Source: Actinospineispora acaciae DSM 45401
Lineage (GTDB): Bacteria; Actinomycetota; Actinomycetes; Mycobacteriales; Pseudonocardiaceae
NCBI RefSeq assembly: GCF_000620785.1
Contig: NZ_JIAI01000007.1
Coordinates: forward strand, 124,001-188,000
Length of the DNA: 64,000 nt
Direction of reading: 5' to 3'
Shown: in pieces, positions 56,839 through 64,000 of the stretch
How positions within the stretch are numbered: position 1 is the stretch's first letter
Layout: each line of letters opens with the position of its first letter
The notes under the pieces: model-generated
The model's database searches: none
What the model was told of the DNA's origin: nothing
Seen by the model: the letters and a program-made list of their open reading frames with translations, nothing else
Made by a program: the position numbers and the translations under genes

Positions 56839-57773
56839 GCCAGCTCTTTCCGGAGATGCGCTACGAGTCGTGGCGCGACAGCCTCGCCACCGTGCACCGG
56901 TTCGCGCAGCTGGTCGGCAAGGTCCGGCTCGCGCACAGCCCGCGCCGCAACCACTGGTGGAACGTCCCCTTCCATCTGACCGGGCGCGGCATCACCACCC
57001 GCCCGATGGGCCGGGACCCGATCTTCGCCGTCGACTTCGACTTCCTCGATCATCGCCTGGACATCGCGACGGTCGACGGCGCGCGGCACTCGTTCACCTT
57101 GCCGGGGCTGTCGGTCGCGGAGTTCACCGAGCGGCTGCGCCACGGGCTGGACGCCGTCGGGATCGATCCGGACGTCCCGAGGCCCCACCCGTTCGACCTG
57201 CCGGACGCCGCGCGGCCGTTCGCCGAGGACACCGAGCACCGCGCCTACGACACCGCCGCCGTCACCCGCTACTGGCGGGTGCTCAGCCAGGTGAACCTGC
57301 TGCTCGAAGCGTTCGCCGCACGCTGGTCGGGCAAGACCAGCCCGGTGCACCACTTCTGGCACACGTTCGACATCGCGGTCACCCGGTTCTCCGACCGGCG
57401 CGTGTCGCAGCCGGACACCGTCGACCCGGTCACCCGTGAGGCGTACTCCCGCGAGGTGATCAGCTTCGGGTTCTGGTTCGGCGACGACGGGTTCCCCGAG
57501 CCGGCGTTCTACTCCTACACCGCGCCCGAGCCCGAGGGCCTCACCGACGAGCCCCTCGCCCCCGGCGCGGCGGCCTGGAGCGAACGCGGCGGCGGGCACC
57601 TGGCCGTGCTGCGTTACGACGCTGTCCGTGAGCTGCCCGACCCGCACGCCGCGGTCCTCGACTTCTACGAGAGCGCCTACCGGGCGGGCGCGCGCCGGGC
57701 CGGCTGGGACATCGACGGGTACGCCTGTCCCGACGGCGCGACCGACCCGCACGCGGCTACGTTCTCGGCGTGA
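56835..57773 (+). CDS. DUF5996 family protein
   Basis: 312 residues from ATG 56835. Fits DUF5996: start MSQLFPEMRYESWRDSLATVHRFAQLVGKVRL, then NHWWNVPFHLTGRGITT, HHFWHTFDIAVTRFS, FWFGDDGFPEPAFYSYTAPEP, and the end DFYESAYRAGARRAGWDI. Soluble, rich in Trp/His. Function unknown; no close context clue besides the coupled small zinc-site protein. Confidence 0.88.
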   Translation: MSQLFPEMRYESWRDSLATVHRFAQLVGKVRLAHSPRRNHWWNVPFHLTGRGITTRPMGRDPIFAVDFDFLDHRLDIATVDGARHSFTLPGLSVAEFTERLRHGLDAVGIDPDVPRPHPFDLPDAARPFAEDTEHRAYDTAAVTRYWRVLSQVNLLLEAFAARWSGKTSPVHHFWHTFDIAVTRFSDRRVSQPDTVDPVTREAYSREVISFGFWFGDDGFPEPAFYSYTAPEPEGLTDEPLAPGAAAWSERGGGHLAVLRYDAVRELPDPHAAVLDFYESAYRAGARRAGWDIDGYACPDGATDPHAATFSA

Positions 57774-57844
57774 CATCCGCTTCCGGGGGACACCCGCGCG
57801 CGCCTTCCGGGCCTCGGCGGGCGCGGAGACTACGGTCCGTGATC

Positions 57845-58843
57845 ATGGTGCGGTGGGACGTCTGGGGGTCGCGGCTGCTCGCCATCGGGCTGGCGGCCGC
57901 GACGGCGTGTTCGTCGAGCCCCACGGCGGCCGGCCCGGCGCAAAGCCCGGGAGGCACCGAGTCGGCGGTCACGCCGAGCCACTACATGGTGTCCAACACC
58001 GACAGCGCCGAGCAGGACGACAGGGGTTACCGGATCGGGTGCGCGGACGGCAAGGCGGGAGTGTCCGGGCCGAGGGCGCTGTTCTTCGGCACGCAGGAGT
58101 CCGGCGGCAAGATCCGTCCGCCCGGCACCACCGCGTCCTCGCCGGCCGCGCGGGTATCCGAGCAGTGGGTGGAGCGGGCCGCCGCCGACTGGGTGCGCGG
58201 GTTCACCGAGTGCGGGCAGGCCACCGCGATCGTGGCGCTCGGGGTGAACAACAAGTCCGACGGCGGGGCCGACCCGGCGCAGGCGGGGGCGGCCTGGGCG
58301 CGGCTGGTGGAGCGGGTGGCCGGCGCGGTGCCCGCCGGCCGGGTGACGGTGGCCGGCGCGCTGGACGGGGAGCCGTCCTGGTCCAAGCCGGCCTGGGCGC
58401 GCGGTTGGGTGGACGCCTTCGTCGCGGGCAGCCGGCGCGGGCTCTACGCGGTCAACTCCGCGGACGGCTGCCCGTCCGAGGGCACCGGCGAGACCTGCGG
58501 GAACGGCTGGACGGTCGGGGACGTCTACCACGTGTCCACCGGGGCGGCGGGCACCGTCGTCGCGCTGCCGCAGATCTACCGCACGGACGGCATCCAGGCC
58601 AGGCAGTGGGCGACGATCAGCCGGTGGGGGGTGCGCACCGGCGCCGGGCCGCTGCGGGTGGCCGGCGCGCTGAGCCAGGCCACCGCGTGCCGGCAGAAGC
58701 CCGGTTGCGGGCGCACCGGCAACTCCCCCGCCGACTCCCGCGACCAGCTCGACAAGGCGCTGGCGGCGGACCCGGCGACCCGGCCGGCCGAGCCGCTGGT
58801 CGCCTCCGACATCGGCTGGGCCAGCGCGCCGCCGTCCCCCTGA
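57845..58843 (+). CDS. Putative lipoprotein of unknown function
   Basis: 332 residues from ATG 57845; ATG 57770 would add 25 Arg-rich residues. Signal peptide SRLLAIGLAAATACSSS with lipobox-like ATAC, so probably membrane-anchored outside. The body (GYRIGCADGKAGVSGPRALFFGTQE, WVRGFTECGQATAIVALGVNN, WARGWVDAFVAGSRRGLYAV, VYHVSTGAAGTVVALPQIYRTDG) has the look of a TIM-barrel glycoside-hydrolase-like fold, with six cysteines in CADGK, TECGQ, DGCPSEGTGETCGN and TACRQKPGCG. I do not recognise a named family. Confidence 0.7.
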   Translation: MVRWDVWGSRLLAIGLAAATACSSSPTAAGPAQSPGGTESAVTPSHYMVSNTDSAEQDDRGYRIGCADGKAGVSGPRALFFGTQESGGKIRPPGTTASSPAARVSEQWVERAAADWVRGFTECGQATAIVALGVNNKSDGGADPAQAGAAWARLVERVAGAVPAGRVTVAGALDGEPSWSKPAWARGWVDAFVAGSRRGLYAVNSADGCPSEGTGETCGNGWTVGDVYHVSTGAAGTVVALPQIYRTDGIQARQWATISRWGVRTGAGPLRVAGALSQATACRQKPGCGRTGNSPADSRDQLDKALAADPATRPAEPLVASDIGWASAPPSP

Positions 58844-58915
58844 TCCGGGGTTGTTTGTGGCTCCACCGGATTCTTTTGTTTCCGCTCGCCGCACCGCCGC
58901 CCTAGCGTTGGTGAA

Positions 58916-59671
58916 ATGACGAACGGTTCACAGGGAAAAGTAGTACTCATTGCCGGCGGCGCGAAGAACCTGGGCGGGCTGCTCAGCCGGACCTTCGCCG
59001 ACGACGGGGCGAGCGCGGTGGTCATCCACCATCACGGTGAGTCGTCGGCCGATGACGCGAACAAGACGGCGGAGGACGTCCGTTCCGCCGGCGCGCAGGC
59101 CTTGGTCACGAGCGGCGACCTGACCGATCCCTCGCAGGTCACGGCGTTGTTCGACGCGGCGGTGGACGCCTTCGGCGGGGTGGACATCGCGGTGAACACG
59201 GCCGGCAAGGTGCTGCGTAAACCCATCACGGAGACCACCGAGGCCGAATACGACTCGATGTTCGACATCAACTCCAAGGCCGCCTACTTCTTTCTCAAGG
59301 AATGCGGCCTGCGACTCAACGACAACGGCAAGGTCGTCACGATCGTGACGTCGCTGCTGGCCGCGTTCACCGACGGGTACTCCACCTATGCGGGCGGAAA
59401 GTCTCCGGTGGAGCATTTCACCAGGGCGGCGGCCAAGGAGTTCGCCGGTCGGGGAATTTCTGTTACGGCCGTCGCGCCCGGCCCGATGGACACGCCGTTC
59501 TTCTACGGCCAGGAGACGCCGGAGCGGGTCGCGTTCCACAAGTCGCAGGCGATGGGCAACCAGCTCACCCAGATCGAGGACATCGCGCCGCTGGTGCGGT
59601 TCCTGGCCACCGAGGGATGGTGGATCACCGGGCAGACCATCCTCGCCAACGGCGGCTACACCACGCGCTGA
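58916..59671 (+). CDS. Short-chain dehydrogenase/reductase
   Basis: 251 residues, ATG 58916. Classical SDR: VVLIAGGAKNLGGLLSRTF nucleotide loop, VNTAGKVLRKPI (NNAG variant NTAG), catalytic Ser in TIVTSLLAAF and YSTYAGGK giving Tyr-x3-Lys, VAPGPMDTPFF, WITGQTILANGGYT end. NAD(P)-dependent alcohol/ketone oxidoreductase. The convergent LysR gene overlaps by 16 bp. Confidence 0.92.
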   Translation: MTNGSQGKVVLIAGGAKNLGGLLSRTFADDGASAVVIHHHGESSADDANKTAEDVRSAGAQALVTSGDLTDPSQVTALFDAAVDAFGGVDIAVNTAGKVLRKPITETTEAEYDSMFDINSKAAYFFLKECGLRLNDNGKVVTIVTSLLAAFTDGYSTYAGGKSPVEHFTRAAAKEFAGRGISVTAVAPGPMDTPFFYGQETPERVAFHKSQAMGNQLTQIEDIAPLVRFLATEGWWITGQTILANGGYTTR

Positions 59672-60534
59672 TCCGCATCGCTTCGTATCCGTCGCAGTGG
59701 CTCGCGGGCGTGCCGGGGCACCGCGTCGGTCACCCAGACGACCTGCAGCGGCACCCGGGCCGGCGGTTCGAGGTCGAGGACGACGGCGTCCTCGGCGACC
59801 GGTCCGGGCTGGTCGGTCACGAACGCGACCCAACCGGTGTCGTGGACGGCGGTGGCCGGCGGCATGCCCTGCCGGGAGGTCACCACCAGCTCGGGGTCGA
59901 ACCCGGCCGCGCGGCAGACGCCGACCAGGAAGTCGGTGTACGCGGAGTGTCCGGGCGGGCCCCAGACCACGAAGGTCTCCCCGGCGAGCTCGGGCAGCTC
60001 GACGGCGCCCCGCCCGGCCAGCCGGTGCCCGGAGTCCACGACCACCCGCAGCCGGTCGTAGCCGACCACCGCGCTGCTCAGGCCGGGATGGCTCGGGGCG
60101 GCCCGCACCAGCGCCAGGTCGGCGTCCCCGGAGAGCAACTGCCGCCAGATCTGGGACGGGAACTGCTGCTCGACCAGGACCGGGCCGTCCGCCGGCGCGG
60201 TGAGCGCGGCCACCCGCTCGCCGCTCACCGCCGGCGAGCGCAGCACGCGCAGCGGCTGTTCGTGCCCGCGCCCGGCCGCCCGGGTCGACTCGACCAGCGC
60301 GCGGGCCGCCGCCAGCAGCCGGGGCGCCTCCTCCGCGAGCACCCGGCCGGCCTCGGTCAGCGCGAGCCGTCCACCGGCACGCTCGAACAGCCCGACCCCG
60401 AGCTGGCGTTCGAACTCCGCCAGCGAGCTGCTCAGCGCCTGCTGGCTCAGGTGCACCGAGCGCGCGGCGCGGGTGATGTTCAGGTGCTCGGCGGTCGCGA
60501 CGAACAGCTCGAGGCGGCGTAGGTCCAGGGTCAC
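59656..60534 (-). CDS. LysR-family transcriptional regulator
   Basis: 292 residues from GTG 60534; the longer frame enters the next gene. LTTR wHTH: LRRLELFVATAEHLNITRAARSVHLSQQALSSSLAEFERQLGVGLFER. C-terminal periplasmic-binding-like sensor domain (about 90-292). Transcribed away from neighbours toward the SDR gene. Its target is uncertain; the SDR gene is the nearest candidate but is convergent. Confidence 0.92.
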   Translation of the reverse strand: MTLDLRRLELFVATAEHLNITRAARSVHLSQQALSSSLAEFERQLGVGLFERAGGRLALTEAGRVLAEEAPRLLAAARALVESTRAAGRGHEQPLRVLRSPAVSGERVAALTAPADGPVLVEQQFPSQIWRQLLSGDADLALVRAAPSHPGLSSAVVGYDRLRVVVDSGHRLAGRGAVELPELAGETFVVWGPPGHSAYTDFLVGVCRAAGFDPELVVTSRQGMPPATAVHDTGWVAFVTDQPGPVAEDAVVLDLEPPARVPLQVVWVTDAVPRHAREPLRRIRSDADQRVV

Positions 60535-60554
60535 GGTCAGTGTTATAGCCCGTG

Positions 60555-61019
60555 TCAGGCCGGTCGGAACACGGCGGTCGCCAGTAGCGCGAGCACCGCC
60601 CCAACCGGGATCGACCAGGCCGGGGACACGGTGGCGGCGGCGATCGCGGCCGGGGTGGTCACCGCCGCCCCGACCAGCATCGGGCGGTGCGCGGCCAGCC
60701 AGGCGCCGGGCGCTGTGGTGGCGTCGGTGGTGGCGGTGGCCTGGCGGTGCCACCGTGCCGCGAGCAGGAAGGCGAGCGCCGCCAGCCCGCACAACCCGGC
60801 GCCCATCGGCTCCGGAGGCCCGGTGACCAGCGCGACCGCCGCGCACGCCACCGCCACTCCGACCGCCGCCGGCCCGGCGGCCCCGCGCGGGCGCGCGACG
60901 GCCAGCGCGACCGCGACCGCGCCGACCGCGAGTGGCACGCCGGTCAACACCGGCGCGCCGAGCACGGCGGGCACCGCAAGCATGACCGCGCCTGTGATGC
61001 CCGTGACGGTGGCGCTCAT
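60555..61019 (-). CDS. Small integral membrane protein of DUF58/MoxR operon
   Basis: 154 residues from ATG 61019 (overlaps DUF58 stop, ATGA). Four to five hydrophobic segments rich in Ala/Val/Gly (GAVMLAVPAVLGAPVLTGVP, AVGVAVACAAVALVTG, MLVGAAVTTPAAIAAATV). Such a small membrane protein commonly closes the MoxR-DUF58 operon in actinobacteria. Function unknown. Confidence 0.75.
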   Translation of the reverse strand: MSATVTGITGAVMLAVPAVLGAPVLTGVPLAVGAVAVALAVARPRGAAGPAAVGVAVACAAVALVTGPPEPMGAGLCGLAALAFLLAARWHRQATATTDATTAPGAWLAAHRPMLVGAAVTTPAAIAAATVSPAWSIPVGAVLALLATAVFRPA

Positions 61020-62287
61020 CGGCGGGCCCCGATCAGTGGCCGGCGGGACATCGGCCGCAGGACCTCGTCCAGCTCGACGCCGTCGGCCCAGACGCCGACC
61101 GGGACGCCCACGTCGGCCAGCCGCCGCCGGACGCCGCGACGCCCGATCCGCCACATCCGCACCGCGATCTCGTCGTAGTCCACGCCCGGGCGCGCGGTCG
61201 GCTCGGCGCGCAGCACGTCCACCACGGCCAGCGCGTACCCACGTCGGCGCAGGTCGATCAGTGCCCGCACCATCCGCTCGTCCAGCAGCGGCGAGAACAC
61301 CACGACCGCCGCTCCCCTGGGCAGGATCGCGCGCGGGAACACCCGCGCGTCCACCGGCGCCGACGCCGCGCCCGGGCGCACGTCCAGCAGCGCCTCCACC
61401 ACCCGGTGCAGGTGCCGACGCCCGAGATCAGGGGCCAGCCAGCGGACCACCCCGCCCAGCGCCACCAGCCCGGCCCGGTCGCCCCGGCGCAGCGCGGCGG
61501 CCACCACCGCCAGCGCACCGCGCACGGACAGATCCAGCGTGGACCCTGACCCGGACCCGGAGCCCTGCCTGACGTCCGCCGAGGCGTCGATCAAAGTGAC
61601 CACCCGCGCGGCCTGCTCGGCCAGCCGCTCGGTGACGTACAGCGCGCCGCGCCGGGCGCTCACCGGCCAGTTCACCGCGCGCAGCGGATCGCCCGGCCGG
61701 TGCTCGCGCAGGCCGGCGAACTCCGGGCTCTGCCCGGTGCGCCGGCCCAGGTGCACGCCCAGCTGGTCGGGCAGGTCCAGCGGCCGGGGCACCGCGTCGA
61801 CCCGATCCACCCTGGGATACACCGCCAGCTCGCCCAGCTCACCGACGGCCACGCCGTCCAACAGCCCGCCCGCACCCCTCGCCACCACCCGTACCCGCAC
61901 GGTGTGACGGCCCCACCGCACCGCGCGCAGCTCCCACTCCCCGGCGACGCACCCGGGCTCCAGCCGCGCCCGCGTGACGACCACCCCCGCCCCGCCCTCG
62001 ACGCTCACCGCCACCAGCTCAACCCCGTCCGGCGCGGCCAACTCCACCGCCACCGTCGTCGTCTCCCCCTCGAACACCCCCGTCACCTCGATGCGCGCCC
62101 GCACCCCCAGCACCGTCCCCGGCCGCGCGCTCCACCACACCCCGGCCAGCGCCCCAACCAGCGGCGCCCCGAACACCACCAGGTCGAACCGCCCCGCCAG
62201 CACCGCCGCTCCCGCCGCCGCCACCCCGCCCGCGACCGCCCAGCCCAGCCACCCCGCCGGCCGCCACACGATCCGCTCCTCCGCCAT
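61016..62287 (-). CDS. DUF58 domain protein
   Basis: 423 residues from ATG 62287. Two N-terminal membrane segments, an extracytoplasmic beta domain, then the DUF58/vWA-like part: FAGLREHRPGDPLRAVNWPVSARRGALYVTE and the MIDAS-like TLIDASADV. DUF58 proteins pair with MoxR AAA+ ATPases and DUF4129 proteins in cell-envelope or stress operons. C-terminal residues are Arg-rich. Palindrome copy 6 lies between it and moxR. Confidence 0.9.
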   Translation of the reverse strand: MAEERIVWRPAGWLGWAVAGGVAAAGAAVLAGRFDLVVFGAPLVGALAGVWWSARPGTVLGVRARIEVTGVFEGETTTVAVELAAPDGVELVAVSVEGGAGVVVTRARLEPGCVAGEWELRAVRWGRHTVRVRVVARGAGGLLDGVAVGELGELAVYPRVDRVDAVPRPLDLPDQLGVHLGRRTGQSPEFAGLREHRPGDPLRAVNWPVSARRGALYVTERLAEQAARVVTLIDASADVRQGSGSGSGSTLDLSVRGALAVVAAALRRGDRAGLVALGGVVRWLAPDLGRRHLHRVVEALLDVRPGAASAPVDARVFPRAILPRGAAVVVFSPLLDERMVRALIDLRRRGYALAVVDVLRAEPTARPGVDYDEIAVRMWRIGRRGVRRRLADVGVPVGVWADGVELDEVLRPMSRRPLIGARR

Positions 62288-62314
62288 GGCTCCACTCGTT
62301 TCCGCTGGTCAGAA

Positions 62315-62353
62315 CCCGTGAGTGGCTAGGGGTGCCATAGCACCCCTAGCCAC

Positions 62354-62360
<7 letters not shown>
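62315..62360 (-). repeat. Dispersed CTATGR-loop palindrome, copy 6
   Basis: Perfect 20-bp arms (62315-62334, 62341-62360) around loop CCATAG, complement of CTATGG. Inner arm GGCTAGGGGTG/CACCCCTAGCC. It sits inside an operon; the TGA stop of the moxR gene (62354-62356) is within the outer arm. Confidence 0.9.
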
Positions 62361-63306
<946 letters not shown>

Positions 63307-63310
<4 letters not shown>

Positions 63311-63612
63311 GGCCGGTCCAGTTCGCGCAGGATCCGGAGCAGGGCGTCGCGGCCGGGTCCGGGGGCGGAGCGGTCGGGCGAGCGGGGCGCGTCCGGGTCG
63401 ACCAGCGCCCACAGCTCGGGGTCGAGCCGGCGGGCGGCGGCCGCGAGGTCGACCAGTTCGGCGAGGACGGGGCGCACGCTGTGGTCCCAGTCCCGGGCCG
63501 AGCCGCCCGACCAGGCCGCGGCGGCGAGGTAGCGGCGGTAGGTCGGGGAGGCCGAGACGGTGTCGGGCTCGACGTCCGGGGTACGGGCGGTGGCACGCCA
63601 CCAGCGGCTCAT
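63307..63612 (-). CDS. Small protein of the MoxR operon
   Basis: 101 residues from ATG 63612, which overlaps the DUF4129-like gene; its stop overlaps the moxR start (ATGA). Soluble, helical, with YRRYLAAAAWSGGSARDWDHSVRPVLAELVDLAAAARR. Typical short helical partner found between DUF4129 and moxR genes. Function unknown. Confidence 0.75.
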
Positions 63613-64000
63613 CGGGGGCCGTCCAGGGCGGTCAGGATCGCGGACAGGGCGTCGGCGGCGGCGTCCCGGTCGGCGGGGTGCATCGGGTGCGCGCTGAACC
63701 GCGCCTCGCGGAACAGTTCGAGCAGCGCGCGGGCGGGCGCTTCGGGGATGCGTGCGTCGCCGGTCAGGCCGCGGCGGAGCACCTCGTCGGGGGTGTCGGC
63801 GGCCCTCGGCGCCACCGCGCCGCCGAGACGAGCCAGCGCGCCCTCCATCGCGGCGAAGCAGGCCACGATGGCCCGCCTCGGGTCGGTGATCGCGCGGTCC
63901 CGCACGGCCGCGAGCCCTCGACCGGCCGCCTCCCGCGCCACAGCGTCGGCCGGCTCGGCCTCGGGAGCGTCGACGATCGCCCGGCGCCGACGTAACAGCA
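63609..64000 (-). CDS. DUF4129-type protein, C-terminal part (runs off right edge)
   Basis: The open frame reaches the window end. The visible 130 residues (LLRRRRAIVDAPEAEPADAV..., DPRRAIVACFAAMEGALARLGG, RFSAHPMHPADRDAAADALS) match the cytoplasmic C-terminus of DUF4129 (transglutaminase-associated) proteins of MoxR-DUF58 operons. The N-terminal membrane part is outside. Confidence 0.8.
   Translation of the reverse strand, partial: LLRRRRAIVDAPEAEPADAVAREAAGRGLAAVRDRAITDPRRAIVACFAAMEGALARLGGAVAPRAADTPDEVLRRGLTGDARIPEAPARALLELFREARFSAHPMHPADRDAAADALSAILTALDGPR

Overview
The window is chromosomal DNA from a filamentous, high-GC actinomycete. Coding regions show strong GC third-position bias, GTG starts are frequent and 4-bp ATGA/GTGA overlaps are common. 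An SsgA-like protein, the MurT/GatD pair and a leaky-looking set of small secreted two-cysteine proteins next to ssgA all suggest a sporulating, aerial-mycelium-forming actinobacterium. The Pseudonocardiales are my best guess, but this is an inference, not something proven by a marker gene.

Layout. 1-5.4 kb: 3' end of a gamma-glutamyltranspeptidase gene, relics of MHS transporters, an intact MHS transporter, a remnant L,D-transpeptidase catalytic domain, an IS481-type element and a decayed stretch ending at tRNA-Lys. 5.6-11.4 kb: a lipoprotein carrying only the Ig-like domains of L,D-transpeptidases, tRNA-His, a DHA2-type exporter, a tandem-duplicated FCD-GntR regulator overlapping lepB, and a TetR gene. 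11.5-15.5 kb: an internally deleted UMF1-type transporter, an ATP-grasp enzyme, ssgA-like and three small secreted proteins. 16-20 kb: a MacB-type ABC operon (ATPase, permease, adaptor). 19.7-26.9 kb: phosphotriesterase-like/CMD pair, CGNR protein with twin operators, VOC protein, P450-RraA-methyltransferase operon, exporter, hypothetical protein. 27-31.4 kb: MerR/TipAS regulator, MITE-like element, hydrolase, SnoaL-like protein, acetoacetyl-CoA synthetase. 31.4-35 kb: minus-strand operon small protein-oxidoreductase-DinB-P450-DUF3841. 35-39.1 kb: GntR-HIBADH-cyclase-CMD-MHS transporter operon, a plausible catabolic unit. 39.3-41.4 kb: gatD-murT, essential cell-wall amidation genes. 41.7-49.6 kb: secreted repeat protein, isochorismatase-like protein, PucR and hydantoinase/oxoprolinase A and B, esterase. 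49.8-60.5 kb: regulators, methyltransferase, phosphatase, DUF1918, patatin, Rrf2, a broken phosphotransferase, an HTH-TPR regulator, DUF5996 and lipoprotein genes, SDR and LysR. 60.5-64 kb: DUF58/MoxR/DUF4129-type operon, running off the end.

The most striking signal not explained by genes is a dispersed family of six hairpin-forming palindromes (about 44-50 bp; at 6.9, 29.4, 39.1, 39.3, 42.4 and 62.3 kb). Their outer arms are conserved, their inner arms differ between copies with matching compensatory changes, and their loop is a fixed hexamer CTATGR. They lie at 3' ends, between divergent genes and inside an operon, and in two cases they supply the stop codon of the neighbouring gene. A 167-bp MITE-like element with TA target duplication and paired 22-bp intergenic direct repeats are further non-coding families. 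Several genes carry clean internal deletions (UMF1 transporter, phosphotransferase), so the region shows ongoing decay beside intact housekeeping genes. No CRISPR array, rRNA, prophage or large biosynthetic cluster was seen.
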